From Bacillus sp. FJAT-18017 (GTDB lineage Bacteria; Bacillota; Bacilli; Bacillales; Cytobacillaceae), in NCBI RefSeq assembly GCF_001278805.1, contig NZ_CP012602.1:4679501-4743500 (forward strand): DNA of 64,000 nucleotides, written 5' to 3'. Each line of letters opens with the position of its first letter. Position 1 is the stretch's first letter. This document shows positions 45,185 to 56,895 of the stretch, one piece after another. The notes under the pieces are model-generated. The model was not told where the DNA came from, did no database searches, and worked only from the letters and a program-made list of their open reading frames with translations. A program made the position numbers and the translations under genes.

Positions 45185-46852
45185 ATGCGAAGCGATATGA
45201 TCAAAAAGGGAATTGACAGGGCTCCTCACCGAAGCCTTCTATATGCAACAGGAGTAAAAACTAGCGACCTTGAAAAGCCCTTTATCGGAGTATGTAATTC
45301 ATACATCGATATCATCCCCGGCCACAAGCATTTGAATGTTTTTGCCGAGGTTGTAAAAGAGGCAATCCGCGAAGCAGGCGGGATTCCATTCGAATTTAAT
45401 ACGATTGGTGTGGATGATGGTATAGCAATGGGTCATATTGGTATGCGCTACTCTCTCCCAAGCCGTGAAATAATTGCCGATAGCGCCGAAACAGTCATTA
45501 ATGCCCATTGGTTTGACGGTGTTTTCTATATCCCGAATTGCGACAAAATTACACCCGGAATGCTGATGGCCGCTGCAAGGACCAACGTCCCTTCTGTTTT
45601 TGTATCAGGCGGGCCGATGGAAGCTGGCGTCTCCTCGACCGGGAAGCCTCTCTCGCTTGTCTCAGTATTTGAAGGTGTAGGTGCCTATCATAAAGGAACT
45701 ATGTCCCAGCAAGAATTGTTGGATATCGAAACAAACGCATGTCCAACTTGCGGCTCATGCTCCGGGATGTTTACAGCAAACTCCATGAATTGCCTAATGG
45801 AAATGCTTGGAATGACCGTTCCGGATAATGGAACAATTGTTGCTACTTCAGATCAGCGTCATCAGCTTATCAGACAGGCAGCAAAGCATTTAATCGATAT
45901 GGTTCAAAACGATGTTCGTCCGCGTGACATCATGACTAAAGAAACATTTGATAATGCCTTTGCACTCGATATGGCAATGGGCGGCTCTACAAACACTGTA
46001 TTACATACATTAGCGATTGCCCATGAGGCCGGAATTGACTATGATCTCCATGAAATCAACCGTATTGCGGAAAAGGTTCCATACCTTTCAAAAATCAGTC
46101 CCGCTTCCGATTATTCGATGGAAGACGTTCATCATGCTGGCGGTGTTAGTGCTATTATTCACGAACTATGCCAGATTGACGGATTGATTTACAAAGACCA
46201 GCTAACGATTACTGGAAAAACGATTTACGAAAATGTTAAGGATGCAAAAATCACAAACGACAAGGTAATCAGAAGGAAAGAAAATCCTTATAGTCCGGTA
46301 GGTGGATTGTCCATCCTGTTTGGTAACCTGGCTCCTGACGGCGGCGTTATTAAAGTGGGTGCTGTCGATCCATCAATCAAAACATTCCTTGGCGAAGCAA
46401 TTGTATTTGAATCACAGGAAGATGCACAAGCCGGGATTGACAGCGGCAAAGTAACTTCGGGCCAGGTTGTGGTTATCCGGTATGAGGGGCCTAAGGGCGG
46501 GCCGGGAATGCCCGAGATGCTCGCACCAACCTCGGCGATTGCCGGGCGCGGCCTTGAAAAAGAAGTAGCTCTCATTACCGACGGACGATTTTCCGGAGCT
46601 AGCCGCGGAATCTCTGTAGGGCATATCTCCCCTGAAGCAGCCGAGGGCGGACCAATCGCATTCGTTGAAAATGGCGACTTGATTATGATCGATTTGAACG
46701 CACGTACAATTGACCTGTTAGTCGATGAGGAAGTGTTAAGCGAGCGCCGCAAAAACTGGGTGAAACCCGAACCAAAAATCAAAACGGGTTACCTGGCCAA
46801 ATACGCCAAGCTCGTCACCTCAGCAAGCACAGGCGGAATCATGAAGTTTTAA
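45185..46852 (+). CDS. ilvD: Dihydroxy-acid dehydratase
   Basis: Iron-sulfur enzyme of 555 residues that dehydrates dihydroxy-isovalerate and dihydroxy-methylvalerate to the 2-oxo acids. Cluster cysteines are in [16 protein letters not shown] and [19 protein letters not shown] (seen as [15 protein letters not shown]). [23 protein letters not shown] (seen as GRFSGASRG and GHISPEAA) is the C-terminal signature. ATG 45185 has AAGGAGG 7 bp upstream. The T-box leader for the rest of the operon begins just after its stop. Confidence 0.95.
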   Translation: MRSDMIKKGIDRAPHRSLLYATGVKTSDLEKPFIGVCNSYIDIIPGHKHLNVFAEVVKEAIREAGGIPFEFNTIGVDDGIAMGHIGMRYSLPSREIIADSAETVINAHWFDGVFYIPNCDKITPGMLMAAARTNVPSVFVSGGPMEAGVSSTGKPLSLVSVFEGVGAYHKGTMSQQELLDIETNACPTCGSCSGMFTANSMNCLMEMLGMTVPDNGTIVATSDQRHQLIRQAAKHLIDMVQNDVRPRDIMTKETFDNAFALDMAMGGSTNTVLHTLAIAHEAGIDYDLHEINRIAEKVPYLSKISPASDYSMEDVHHAGGVSAIIHELCQIDGLIYKDQLTITGKTIYENVKDAKITNDKVIRRKENPYSPVGGLSILFGNLAPDGGVIKVGAVDPSIKTFLGEAIVFESQEDAQAGIDSGKVTSGQVVVIRYEGPKGGPGMPEMLAPTSAIAGRGLEKEVALITDGRFSGASRGISVGHISPEAAEGGPIAFVENGDLIMIDLNARTIDLLVDEEVLSERRKNWVKPEPKIKTGYLAKYAKLVTSASTGGIMKF

Positions 46853-46861
46853 CCTATATGA

Positions 46862-47170
46862 AAAATCGCAGACGGGAAAAAAGGAATAAGATTTTAGTAT
46901 TCACAGAGATCCGGGGTTGCTGGAAGCCCGGAAATACTACTTATTCCGACATCGTCCCTGAGTGTTATGCCGAAAAGTATTCTTAGTAGGCCTAGCCGGG
47001 TGTTTTCCAGCACTCGTTACTAAAACCGGAGCGGGAAGTTTCCGCTCCATGAGGCAGCAGTTGAAAGACTGTTGTGAAACCGGGTGGTACCGAGAAAAGC
47101 AAGAGCCTTTTCTCCCCGATGATACTCGCTGAAAAAATCAGCAGTGTTTTCGTGGGGGAAAAGGCTTTTT
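46862..47170 (+). ncRNA. T-box leader riboswitch before ilvB
   Basis: tRNA-sensing leader that ends in an antiterminator/terminator choice. The T-box GGGTGGTACCG lies at 47082-47092 and the terminator stem AGCCTTTTCTCCCC/GGGGGAAAAGGCT (47104-47167) ends in a T run. Stem I begins GGAATAAG (46883), with an AGAGA bulge motif and GTTGCTG loop, and Stem III is GGAGCGG/CCGCTCC. The specifier is not certain: CUU (46940-46942), a leucine codon followed by A, is the best reading. It sits inside the operon between ilvD and ilvB, so it controls ilvBNC-leuABCD-ilvA rather than ilvE-ilvD. Confidence 0.92.
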
Positions 47171-47232
47171 GTTGGAACAAGCATAGTTAGAGTTGGGCGT
47201 TTAGCCAAATACAAAAAACAGGAGGTTATCAC

Positions 47233-48954
47233 GTGAAAGTGGAAGCGATGCCGGCATTGGAACCGGCGGTAACGCCAAAGACAGGAGCCGATATCTTAAT
47301 CGAATCATTGGTGAATGAAGGTGTCGATACGATTTTTGGATACCCGGGTGGTGCTGTACTGCCAATTTATGATGCCATTTATCGGGCAAAAGGACAAATC
47401 CAGCATCTCTTATTCCGGCATGAACAAGGTTCCATCCATGCTGCCGAAGGTTTTGCCAGGGTTACAGGCAAACCGGGGGTCGTCATTGCTACTTCCGGAC
47501 CTGGGGCAACTAATCTGATTACGGGCATTACCGATGCGATGATGGACTCATTACCACTTGTTATTTTTACAGGCCAGGTGGCAAGCGGAGTCATCGGAAC
47601 CGATGCATTCCAGGAGGCAGATATTATCGGCATCACGACTCCAATCACAAAACATAACTATCAGGTTCGCTCAATTTCGGATTTGCCAAGGATTATTAAA
47701 GAAGCTTTCCATATTGCTTCTACCGGCCGGCCAGGTCCAGTCGTAATTGATATCCCAAAGGACATTTCAAGTAATCCTGTCCATGTTGAACTGACGGACC
47801 ATTTTCACTTGCCCGGATATCAGCCAACCACAAAGCCGAATCCGCTGCAAATCATTAAGCTGGCAGATGCACTTTCCAAAGCAAAGAGGCCTATCATCCT
47901 TGCGGGTGCCGGCATCCTGCACGGGAAGGCATCCAATGAACTGAAACAATTGGCAGAAAAACACCAAATTCCTGTAACAACTACCCTGCTTGGACTAGGA
48001 ACCTTTCCCGGGAACCACCAATTATCGCTTGGAATGGCGGGTATGCACGGGACTTATACAGCGAACATGGCATTGTATGAATGCGACCTGCTTCTTAATA
48101 TCGGGGCACGTTTCGATGACAGGCTGACCGGCAACCTTAAACACTTTGCCCCACAAGCGACAGTTGCCCATATCGATATCGATCCCGCGGAAATAGGAAA
48201 AAATGTACCAACTAATATCCCGATCGTTGGAGATGCGCGGGTAGCATTGGCAGAACTATTAAAACAGGAGTTTACGGTAAACCAGCATACGGATTGGTTA
48301 AGGAAACTTGAAGATAACAAGGCTCACTTCCCGCTTTGGTATCAAAAGGACGATGAATCGATCAGTCCTCAGGAACTTATTGAAAAAGTTCATCAGTTCA
48401 CCAATGGTGAGGCAATTGTCGTAACGGATGTTGGCCAGCATCAAATGTGGGCGGCCCAGTACTATAACCTTTCAGAACCTGATCGCTGGGTCACTTCCGG
48501 AGGCTTAGGCACAATGGGATTCGGGTTTCCGGCTGCAATCGGCGCCCAGCTGGCGGATCCTGAAAGGACAGTGGTTGCATTAGTCGGTGACGGTGGCTTC
48601 CAAATGACTTTGCAGGAACTTGGCGTTCTCCAGGAGAGGAACCTGCCAGTCAAGGTCGTTATAGTCAATAACGGTGCCTTGGGGATGGTTCGGCAGTGGC
48701 AGCAGGAATTTTATGGTGAACGATATTCGGAGTCCCTCCTCCCTGTCCAGCCTGATTTTGTAAAACTGGCTGAAAGCTATTCAATCAAAGGGGTAAAGAT
48801 TGATTCCGAAGACCAGCTCTCAACGCTCCTTCCTGAGGCACTTGCTTTTCCAGGGCCGGTTCTGATTGATTGCCGTGTCGCTCCTGGAGAGAACGTTAAT
48901 CCGATGATTGCCCCTGGTAAAGGACTGCATGAAATGATAGGAGTGAAACCATGA
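47233..48954 (+). CDS. ilvB: Acetolactate synthase large subunit
   Basis: ThDP-dependent carboligase of 573 residues making acetolactate or acetohydroxybutyrate from pyruvate. [14 protein letters not shown], the catalytic-Glu motif [13 protein letters not shown], the FAD region and the ThDP motif [25 protein letters not shown] are all present. Starts at GTG 47233 with GGAGG 7 bp upstream, first gene after the T-box. The ilvN start overlaps its stop by 4 bp (ATGA). Confidence 0.95.
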   Translation: MKVEAMPALEPAVTPKTGADILIESLVNEGVDTIFGYPGGAVLPIYDAIYRAKGQIQHLLFRHEQGSIHAAEGFARVTGKPGVVIATSGPGATNLITGITDAMMDSLPLVIFTGQVASGVIGTDAFQEADIIGITTPITKHNYQVRSISDLPRIIKEAFHIASTGRPGPVVIDIPKDISSNPVHVELTDHFHLPGYQPTTKPNPLQIIKLADALSKAKRPIILAGAGILHGKASNELKQLAEKHQIPVTTTLLGLGTFPGNHQLSLGMAGMHGTYTANMALYECDLLLNIGARFDDRLTGNLKHFAPQATVAHIDIDPAEIGKNVPTNIPIVGDARVALAELLKQEFTVNQHTDWLRKLEDNKAHFPLWYQKDDESISPQELIEKVHQFTNGEAIVVTDVGQHQMWAAQYYNLSEPDRWVTSGGLGTMGFGFPAAIGAQLADPERTVVALVGDGGFQMTLQELGVLQERNLPVKVVIVNNGALGMVRQWQQEFYGERYSESLLPVQPDFVKLAESYSIKGVKIDSEDQLSTLLPEALAFPGPVLIDCRVAPGENVNPMIAPGKGLHEMIGVKP

Positions 48955-49472
48955 AACGGATCATTACAGCAATAGTCCAAAACAAAAGCGGTGTCTTAAA
49001 TCGTGTAACCGGACTCCTTCAGCGGCGCCAATTCAATATTGAAAGCATTACTGTCGGCCCAACCGAAGTTGAAGGAATTTCCAAAATGACGTTAGTCGTT
49101 GAAGTTGGCGACAGCATGAAGCTGGAGCAGCTGACTAAACAGCTCCACAAACAGATAGATGTACTTAAGGTCTCCGATATCACAGATAAATCGGTTGTTT
49201 CAAGGGAACTTGCTCTTATAAAAGTTTCAAGCACAGGCCATATAAGGCATGAAATCAAAGAAATTATTGAGCCTTTCCGCCCTGCCGTCATAGATGTTGC
49301 TAAAGACAGCATTACGATACAAGTAACAGGGAAGCCGGAAAAGGTGGAAGCGTTGATTGAATTATTAAGGCCATACGGAATTAAGGAAATCGCCAGAACA
49401 GGGCTGACAGCTCTGTTGCGGGGCAGCCAGCAAAACGTCTCGGAAATGCCCGCCTTTTCAATGCATAAATAG
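48951..49472 (+). CDS. ilvN: Acetolactate synthase small (regulatory) subunit
   Basis: Regulatory subunit of 173 residues with an N-terminal ACT domain ([20 protein letters not shown]...[11 protein letters not shown]) that binds valine and a C-terminal ALS_ss_C domain ([19 protein letters not shown]). It confers feedback inhibition on IlvB. It overlaps ilvB by 4 bp, indicating coupled translation. Confidence 0.95.
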   Translation: MKRIITAIVQNKSGVLNRVTGLLQRRQFNIESITVGPTEVEGISKMTLVVEVGDSMKLEQLTKQLHKQIDVLKVSDITDKSVVSRELALIKVSSTGHIRHEIKEIIEPFRPAVIDVAKDSITIQVTGKPEKVEALIELLRPYGIKEIARTGLTALLRGSQQNVSEMPAFSMHK

Positions 49473-49589
49473 GAACGACTTGCCCTTTCTTAGCTTAGCA
49501 CTATACGCTGAGCCCGAAACAGCGTCAAAGATTGTGTTCAATTAATTTTATATAAAACAATCAATCTCAAAAACCGGAAGGATGGATGA

Positions 49590-50606
<1,017 letters not shown>

Positions 50607-50635
50607 CATCTGGAACTATTCGAGAAGGAAATTCG

Positions 50636-50662
50636 GCCCTTCCTATATTAAGGGGAGGGCCC
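50636..50662 (+). other. GC-rich intra-operon hairpin between ilvC and leuA
   Basis: GGCCCTTCC pairs with GGGGAGGGCC across a short AT loop. No T-tract follows, so it is more likely an mRNA stability or processing element than a terminator. Confidence 0.45.
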
Positions 50663-50678
50663 AACTCCAAAGAGAGGG

Positions 50679-52238
50679 ATGGGAAAAGGAATGACCAACA
50701 ATATCCTCATTTTTGATACGACTTTGCGCGATGGGGAGCAGTCGCCCGGAGTTAACCTGAACAAGCTTGAAAAATTGGAAATTGCCAAGCAGCTCGAACG
50801 TTTCGGGGTAAACGTGATGGAAGCCGGATTTCCAGCTTCGTCCCAGGGTGATTTTGATGCAGTCAGAAATATCGCCCAAACTGTTAGGAATGTTTCGGTT
50901 GCTGGCCTTGCAAGGGCTAATGTCTCCGATATTGATGTGACTTGGGAGGCACTAAAAGAAGCAGAAGCTCCCCGCCTTCATGTCTTCCTGGCCACCTCTC
51001 CCATTCACATGACCTACAAGCTGAAAAAGTCACCTGAGCAGGTCATAGATCTGGCAGTCGATATGGTCAGATATGGAGCGGGCAAATTCCCATACGTTGA
51101 ATGGTCCGCAGAGGATGCCTCCCGTTCCGATTTAAATTTCCTTGCTAAAATCATTGAAAAGGTAATCGATGCAGGAGCGAAAGTCATCAATCTTCCTGAT
51201 ACTGTCGGCTATGCAACCCCGGAAGAATATGGGCGAATGTTCAGGTATGTCAAAGAACATGTTCCTAATATCGATAAAGCAATACTTTCCGCACATTGCC
51301 ATAATGACCTTGGAATGGCGGTTGCCAATTCAATGGCAGCGATTGAAAACGGGGCAACCCAGGTCGAAGGGACAATAAATGGAATCGGTGAACGTGCCGG
51401 CAACGCTGCTCTGGAAGAGTTTGCAGTCGCACTGGCAATCAGGAATGACCAATATCCATACACCACAAGCCTTGAACTGAAAGAGATTAAGAGGACAAGT
51501 GATTTGGTCCGGAAACTCACCGGGATGCCAATCGCCCCGAATAAGGCTGTTGTTGGGCAGAATGCATTCGCCCACGAATCAGGAATTCATCAGGATGGAG
51601 TGCTCAAACATGCACAAACCTATGAAATTATCACTCCATCCATGGTAGGTATTCAGTCAAACGAACTCGTACTTGGGAAGCATTCAGGGCGGCACGCCTT
51701 TAAAGACAAAATAGAACAGCTCGGCTTTGCCTTGACGGATGAAAAAATCGAGGAAGCGTTCAAGGATTTTAAATCATTGACTGATACAAAGAAAGAAGTA
51801 ACCGATGAGGATTTATTTACTATCCTTACCGATATCCAGACGTCCATATCCGATTTGAAAAAGTATGACTTACTTGCATATCAGGTCCAGTCGGGATCAA
51901 TAAACCTCCCCACTGCTACGGTCGCACTTAAAACTCCGGAGGGGTTAAGAGTTGAAACCGCACGGACCGGTAAGGGGCCCGTCGAGGCTCTCTACAATAC
52001 GCTTGAAGCTCTAATAAAGGAAGAAATCCATTTAAGCAGATATCAATTAAGCTCAGTTGGCCAGGGCCGTGATGCACTAGCCGAGGTCCATGTAAAAATG
52101 ACCGTTAATGATATCCCTGTGAGTGGGCGCGGCTCTTCACAAGATGTGCTTGAAGCTTCCGCAAAAGCATTCCTGAATGCAGTGAACCGGGTTTTTTACA
52201 ACAAAAACTATAAAGTTATCGAAACTGTGAGCAGCTAA
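50679..52238 (+). CDS. leuA: 2-isopropylmalate synthase
   Basis: First leucine-specific enzyme, 519 residues, condensing acetyl-CoA with 2-oxoisovalerate. The HMGL-like TIM barrel has [16 protein letters not shown] and [15 protein letters not shown], and a C-terminal leucine-binding LeuA dimer domain gives feedback inhibition. The start may be the ATG at 50679 or the ATG four codons later; both sit close to purine-rich sites, so the choice is not decided. Follows ilvC by ~70 bp. Confidence 0.94.
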   Translation: MGKGMTNNILIFDTTLRDGEQSPGVNLNKLEKLEIAKQLERFGVNVMEAGFPASSQGDFDAVRNIAQTVRNVSVAGLARANVSDIDVTWEALKEAEAPRLHVFLATSPIHMTYKLKKSPEQVIDLAVDMVRYGAGKFPYVEWSAEDASRSDLNFLAKIIEKVIDAGAKVINLPDTVGYATPEEYGRMFRYVKEHVPNIDKAILSAHCHNDLGMAVANSMAAIENGATQVEGTINGIGERAGNAALEEFAVALAIRNDQYPYTTSLELKEIKRTSDLVRKLTGMPIAPNKAVVGQNAFAHESGIHQDGVLKHAQTYEIITPSMVGIQSNELVLGKHSGRHAFKDKIEQLGFALTDEKIEEAFKDFKSLTDTKKEVTDEDLFTILTDIQTSISDLKKYDLLAYQVQSGSINLPTATVALKTPEGLRVETARTGKGPVEALYNTLEALIKEEIHLSRYQLSSVGQGRDALAEVHVKMTVNDIPVSGRGSSQDVLEASAKAFLNAVNRVFYNKNYKVIETVSS

Positions 52239-52293
52239 CTGTTTAAGGGGCTAACCCGTTCTAGCTTTTTCAAATATAAAGGAGGACCAACCG

Positions 52294-53400
52294 ATGAAAA
52301 AACATATCGTCCTGCTTCCAGGTGATGGAATTGGAACAGAAGTCATCAACGCCGCTCAGGAAGTTCTTACTGCAATTGCTGAGGAATACAATCATTCCTT
52401 CAGCTTTGAAACCCATGATATTGGAGGGGCGGCAATTGACCGCCATGGAACTCCCCTTCCCGAAGATACAATAAAAGCCTGCAAGAGTGCCGATTCTGTC
52501 CTGCTCGGGGCTGTTGGCGGACCAAAATGGGATCACAACCCTTCCCATCTTAGACCGGAAAAAGGCTTGCTTGGGATTAGAAAAGCACTCGGCCTATTTG
52601 CGAATTTAAGGCCGGTAAAAGGGTTTGAACAATTACTGCATACCTCCCCTCTAAAAGAAGATATTGTCAAAGGGAGCGACTTGTTAATTGTTCGGGAACT
52701 TACTGGCGGGTTATATTTCGGAACTCCAAGTGAGCGGCAAAATGACGGGAACTCAGTCGTAGATACCCTTTTCTATACACGCGGGGAGATTGAAAGAATT
52801 GTAGATACGGCATTCCAATGTGCCAAGCAGCGGCGAAAGCAACTTACATCGGTTGACAAAGCAAATGTCCTTGAATCAAGTAAGCTTTGGCGCGAAATCG
52901 TCGAAGAGAAAAAACAGCAGTACCCTGACGTAACGGTTGAGCATCAGCTTGTTGACTCAGCCGCGATGAAATTGATCACGAACCCTTCCCACTTCGATGT
53001 CATTGTCACAGAGAATATGTTCGGTGATATTTTAAGTGATGAAGCTTCAGTTTTAACAGGTTCATTGGGAATGCTCCCTTCTGCAAGCCTGAGAGAGGAT
53101 GGTTTCGGACTATACGAACCCGTTCACGGATCGGCACCTGATATTGCTGGCAAAGGAATTGCAAACCCGGTTGCAATGGTGCTTTCCGCAGCCATGATGC
53201 TCAGGCATTCCTTTGGACTTGAGGAAGAAGCTAAAGTTATTGAAGATACAGTTGAATCAATCTTGAAAGCCGGCTTCCACACCTCGGATATCCGGATTGA
53301 ATCTGGCCAAAAGGTAAGCACCGAAGAAATGACAATCTTAATTACGGAATCAATCAAAACCAGAAGCGCGGCTAATTGTATTATGAGCTGTTATGCCTAA
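52294..53400 (+). CDS. leuB: 3-isopropylmalate dehydrogenase
   Basis: NAD-dependent enzyme of 368 residues that oxidatively decarboxylates 3-isopropylmalate. LLPGDGIGTEV, RELTGGLYFG, VTENMFGDILSDEASVLTGSLG and YEPVHGSAPDIAGKG are diagnostic. AAGGAGG lies 8 bp before the ATG. The last residues (RSAANCIMSCYA) are unusual, and the stop is immediately followed by a dispersed repeat at 53401, which may have replaced the normal 3' end. Confidence 0.94.
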   Translation: MKKHIVLLPGDGIGTEVINAAQEVLTAIAEEYNHSFSFETHDIGGAAIDRHGTPLPEDTIKACKSADSVLLGAVGGPKWDHNPSHLRPEKGLLGIRKALGLFANLRPVKGFEQLLHTSPLKEDIVKGSDLLIVRELTGGLYFGTPSERQNDGNSVVDTLFYTRGEIERIVDTAFQCAKQRRKQLTSVDKANVLESSKLWREIVEEKKQQYPDVTVEHQLVDSAAMKLITNPSHFDVIVTENMFGDILSDEASVLTGSLGMLPSASLREDGFGLYEPVHGSAPDIAGKGIANPVAMVLSAAMMLRHSFGLEEEAKVIEDTVESILKAGFHTSDIRIESGQKVSTEEMTILITESIKTRSAANCIMSCYA

Positions 53401-53523
53401 GAAAAGCGGAACCGCCTTGGTCAGGGGCGACAAGCGCTGGAGGGCCTGAAGTGGAAGTCGTTCTTTGACTTCAACTGAAGGATCGAAGCGACCTCGAGCC
53501 CCTAGGCGCTGCAGCTGGACAAT
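53401..53523. repeat. Structured ~120-bp dispersed repeat inside the ilv-leu operon
   Basis: It opens AAAAGCGGAACCGCCTTGG and closes GGCGCTGCAGCTGGAC. An inner stem AGTGGAAGTC/GACTTCAACT pairs around GTTCTTT. The type recalls a repeat common in Bacillaceae genomes. It has no ORF and lies directly after the leuB stop codon, before leuC. A collapsed relative lies at 31793-31830. Confidence 0.75.
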
Positions 53524-53570
53524 TCTCCATGAGATTATGACTTATTTATTACTTAAAGAGGAGGTACTTT

Positions 53571-54986
53571 ATGACTGCCAAAACGATTATCGAAAAAATA
53601 TGGGAGAAACACGTTGTCCATCAGGAAGCTGGTAAGCCAGACCTATTGTATATTGATTTGCACTTGGTTCACGAAGTCACCTCCCCTCAGGCCTTTGAGG
53701 GCTTGAGAATGAACGGGCGTAAAGTACGCCGCCCTGATAAGACGTTTGCTACTATGGACCACAATGTGCCGACGAAAAACCAACTGGTTATTAAGGACTT
53801 AATCTCCAGAAAACAAATCGATACATTGATGCAGAATTGCAAGGAGTTTAACATACCGCTTGCTGATATCACCCATCCTGACAATGGGATCGTCCATGTC
53901 ATCGGACCTGAACTCGGCCTTACCCAGCCCGGAAAGACGATTGTTTGCGGTGATAGCCATACCTCAACACACGGTGCTTTTGGGGCTCTCGCATTCGGCA
54001 TTGGCACGAGCGAGGTGGAACATGTGCTTGCCACTCAAACACTTTGGCAGCAGCGTCCCAAAACAATGAATGTAAAGGTTAATGGAAAACTTGGGTTTGG
54101 GGTGACGGCAAAGGATTTGATTTTGGCGATTATCGGCAAATTCGGCGTCCGTTTTGGCACAGGTTATGTTATGGAGTATACAGGCGAAGCCATCCGCTCC
54201 CTTTCGATGGAAGAAAGGATGACCGTCTGCAATATGTCAATCGAAGCAGGTGCACGGGCCGGGTTGATTACTCCAGATGAAACAACCTTTGAATACCTGT
54301 GCGGAAAAAAATATGCTCCTCAGGGAGAAGCTTTTGAAGAGGCTGTAAAGAAGTGGCGAGCGCTTGCCAGCGATGATGGCGCTGTCTACGATGAAACAGT
54401 CGAAATCGACGCCTCGGAAATCGCACCTCAGGTCACCTGGGGAACGAATCCGGGAATGTGTATCCCTGTTGATGCAGCCATTCCCGCTCCGGAATCGGCC
54501 CGGACAGATAATGAACGAAACGAAATCGAGCGTGCCCTTGAGTATATGGGACTAGAAGCAGGAAAGCCAATCTCGTCTGTCACAGTCGAACATGTATTCA
54601 TAGGTTCCTGTACGAATTCGAGGCTGAGCGACCTTCGCAGGGCTGCCTCAGTTATCAGGGGCAGATCAGTTAATTCGTCGGTACGCGCTATTGTTGTTCC
54701 CGGTTCCAAGAGCGTAAAGGCTGCCGCTGAACAGGAAGGCCTTGACGCAGTATTTAAAGATGCTGGCTTTGAATGGCGTGACGCTGGCTGCAGTATGTGC
54801 CTGGCAATGAATGATGACTTTGTACCGCCTGGCGAGCGCTGCGCATCTACATCGAACCGTAACTTTGAAGGACGGCAAGGTACCGGGTCACGAACTCACC
54901 TGGTCAGCCCCGAAATGGCAGCTGCCGCCGCGATAGAAGGCCATTTCGTTGATGTTCGGGAATACGCTGCCGCGGAGGTGCTTTAA
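53571..54986 (+). CDS. leuC: 3-isopropylmalate dehydratase large subunit
   Basis: Aconitase-family subunit of 471 residues that isomerises 2- to 3-isopropylmalate. The [4Fe-4S] cysteines are in [12 protein letters not shown] and [11 protein letters not shown], and [25 protein letters not shown] (seen as [19 protein letters not shown]) marks the substrate site. GGAGG lies 7 bp before the ATG. It is joined to leuD with no gap. Confidence 0.95.
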   Translation: MTAKTIIEKIWEKHVVHQEAGKPDLLYIDLHLVHEVTSPQAFEGLRMNGRKVRRPDKTFATMDHNVPTKNQLVIKDLISRKQIDTLMQNCKEFNIPLADITHPDNGIVHVIGPELGLTQPGKTIVCGDSHTSTHGAFGALAFGIGTSEVEHVLATQTLWQQRPKTMNVKVNGKLGFGVTAKDLILAIIGKFGVRFGTGYVMEYTGEAIRSLSMEERMTVCNMSIEAGARAGLITPDETTFEYLCGKKYAPQGEAFEEAVKKWRALASDDGAVYDETVEIDASEIAPQVTWGTNPGMCIPVDAAIPAPESARTDNERNEIERALEYMGLEAGKPISSVTVEHVFIGSCTNSRLSDLRRAASVIRGRSVNSSVRAIVVPGSKSVKAAAEQEGLDAVFKDAGFEWRDAGCSMCLAMNDDFVPPGERCASTSNRNFEGRQGTGSRTHLVSPEMAAAAAIEGHFVDVREYAAAEVL

Positions 54987-55568
54987 ATGGAACCAATTAC
55001 AGTTCATACAGGTCTTGTCTTCCCACTTAACAGAAGCAATGTTGACACTGACCAAATCATCCCTAAGCAATTTTTAAAGCGAATAGAGCGCCAAGGCTTC
55101 GGACAGTTCTTGTTCTATAACTGGCGTTTTGACCTTAACGGCAATCCGCGCGAGGATTTTCCACTTAACGCCGAAAAATATAACGGTGCATCGATTTTAG
55201 TTGCCGACGAGAACTTTGGGTGCGGGTCATCCCGGGAACACGCGCCATGGGCCTTGCTGGATTATGGCTTTAAAGTGATTATTGCGCCGAGCTTTGCCGA
55301 TATTTTTAAAAACAACTGCCTGAAAAACGGCATACTAGCAATTGAATTGGAAGCAGAGAAAGTCAAAGCGCTTTTGGAAAAGGCTGAAGATGAGAGTTAT
55401 TACGTAACGGTCAATCTTAATGAGCAGACAGTCCAGGATTCGGACGGCTTTTCTTATCACTTTGATATCCCTGCCTACAACAAGGAAATGCTGTTAAACG
55501 GCCTTGATGATATCGGGATTACTCTTTTATATGAAGAAAAAATTACTGTCTTTGAAAACAGCCGATAG
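54987..55568 (+). CDS. leuD: 3-isopropylmalate dehydratase small subunit
   Basis: Swivelling-domain subunit of 193 residues. NVDTDQIIPKQFLKRIERQGFG and ENFGCGSSREHAPWALLDYGF (seen as NFGCGSSREHAPWAL) are the family signatures. The ATG directly follows the leuC TAA, with GGAGGTG 6 bp upstream inside leuC. Confidence 0.95.
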   Translation: MEPITVHTGLVFPLNRSNVDTDQIIPKQFLKRIERQGFGQFLFYNWRFDLNGNPREDFPLNAEKYNGASILVADENFGCGSSREHAPWALLDYGFKVIIAPSFADIFKNNCLKNGILAIELEAEKVKALLEKAEDESYYVTVNLNEQTVQDSDGFSYHFDIPAYNKEMLLNGLDDIGITLLYEEKITVFENSR

Positions 55569-55639
55569 AAATTTGGTTATATTCAACAACAAACATTTAA
55601 AAGGAGTGTGACTCCCTTGGGGATTCCTTAACGACTAAT

Positions 55640-56608
55640 ATGATTTCCGATGCGATGGAACAATTGGCAAAAATCGTGTATCGGACACCGCTTACAACAT
55701 CTAGTTTTTTAAATCAATTGGCAGGGACTAACATTTTCTTCAAAATGGAGAACCAGCAAAAAACAGGCGCCTTCAAGGTCCGCGGGGCAAGCTATAAGAT
55801 GGCCCGATTGTCTAAACATGAAGCCCAAAAAGGTGTTATAGCTGCCTCTGCCGGTAATCATGCCCAGGGTGTTGCATATGCTGCGGCAAGCCGCGGGATT
55901 TCAGCAAAAGTTTTTATGCCTGCCAGCACCCCTGCCGCAAAGGTTCAAGCGACGGAATATTATGGGGCCAAGGCCGTGCTTACTGGTGCTACTTTTGAAG
56001 AAGCATATTCCGCCGCCTGCCAGGAGCAGAAAAAAACAGGCAGCTTCTTCCTCCATCCGTTTGACGATTACGAGGTGATGGCTGGTCAGGGAACTGTAGC
56101 AATTGAAATGCTTAGTCAGCAACCTGATCTTGACACTATAATCGTACCAGTCGGCGGCGGCGGACTGATAAGCGGCGCTGCCGTGGCGGCCAAGCAGCTT
56201 AAGCCAAAGATCCGAATCATCGGTGTTCAGGCCGAAGGAGCCAAGGGAATGCACGATAAATTCCATGGCTACCCATCCATGGTGGCTGGGACTTCCAAGA
56301 CTATTGCAGAGGGTATTGCAGTAAAGGAGCCGGGGAAGTTGACCCTGCCTATCATCCAGCACTTGGTTGATGACATAGTCACAGTAAGCGAAAAAGATAT
56401 CGCCACTGCCATTGTTTACATGTTGGAAAGAAAGAAAACATTAGTCGAAGGTGCAGGAGCTGCAGCATTTGCGGCCCTACTTGCCCACCGCAGCACCATC
56501 CGCTCTAAAAACTGCGGCATCATTGTCAGTGGGGGAAACGTGGATATAACGAGCCTAGGATATATTCATCAGCTTGCTAACAGTGGAGCAATTTCTCTGC
56601 TTGCATGA
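55640..56608 (+). CDS. ilvA: Short threonine dehydratase (IlvA/TdcB type, no ACT domain)
   Basis: PLP enzyme of 322 residues that deaminates threonine to 2-oxobutyrate, the isoleucine precursor. Lys46 in KTGAFKVRGAS binds PLP, with NHAQGVAYAA and the phosphate loop VGGGGLISG. It ends at ~322 residues, whereas anabolic Bacillus IlvA is ~420 with a C-terminal ACT-like regulatory domain, so feedback control by isoleucine may be absent. The called ATG has no ribosome site; AAGGAG at 55601 serves a TTG (55617) that is one base out of frame. Last gene of the operon. Confidence 0.85.
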   Translation: MISDAMEQLAKIVYRTPLTTSSFLNQLAGTNIFFKMENQQKTGAFKVRGASYKMARLSKHEAQKGVIAASAGNHAQGVAYAAASRGISAKVFMPASTPAAKVQATEYYGAKAVLTGATFEEAYSAACQEQKKTGSFFLHPFDDYEVMAGQGTVAIEMLSQQPDLDTIIVPVGGGGLISGAAVAAKQLKPKIRIIGVQAEGAKGMHDKFHGYPSMVAGTSKTIAEGIAVKEPGKLTLPIIQHLVDDIVTVSEKDIATAIVYMLERKKTLVEGAGAAAFAALLAHRSTIRSKNCGIIVSGGNVDITSLGYIHQLANSGAISLLA

Positions 56609-56630
56609 CGTTAACATGGCTATCAAAAAC

Positions 56631-56658
56631 AAGGATTCCCTAATTGGAATCCTTTTTT
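56631..56658 (+). terminator. Terminator of the ilv-leu operon
   Basis: AAGGATTCC and GGAATCCTT form a 9-bp stem with a 6-base loop followed by TTTTAG. It lies 22 bp past the ilvA stop. Confidence 0.9.
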
Positions 56659-56784
56659 AGTTCCAAATCAAAAGGTAAATTGAAGAGTAGGAACAAAAGC
56701 CCAAGCGCCTTCATGACAGGCAAAGTGCCGACTAAGACGAAAAAAAAGCAATACTGCCCGCAGCATTGCCATCATTAACTTATT

Positions 56785-56895
56785 TTATTTCTTCCTGGAT
56801 GCCTCCAGCTTCTTGCCAAGTATATATTCTGCTAAACAGTAGCAAAATTCCATACTGGCCACAATAACTGAGTAAGCATTTTTTACTCTATTCAT
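56785..56895 (-). CDS. Possible 36-residue small protein
   Basis: A minus-strand frame from ATG 56895 to TAA 56785 encodes MNRVKNAYSVIVASMEFCYC and then LAEYILGKKLEASRKK. GAGGTGA lies 6 bp upstream, a good ribosome site. The middle is hydrophobic with two cysteines, the ends basic, as in small membrane-associated or spore proteins. It is not recognised as a known family. It stands alone between the ilv-leu terminator and glpD. Confidence 0.5.
   Translation of the reverse strand: MNRVKNAYSVIVASMEFCYCLAEYILGKKLEASRKK

Noticed and set aside
46288..46782. 164-codon minus-strand frame inside ilvD
   Set aside because: It is antisense to a clear ilvD gene, has no ribosome site and low-complexity Pro/Ser composition.
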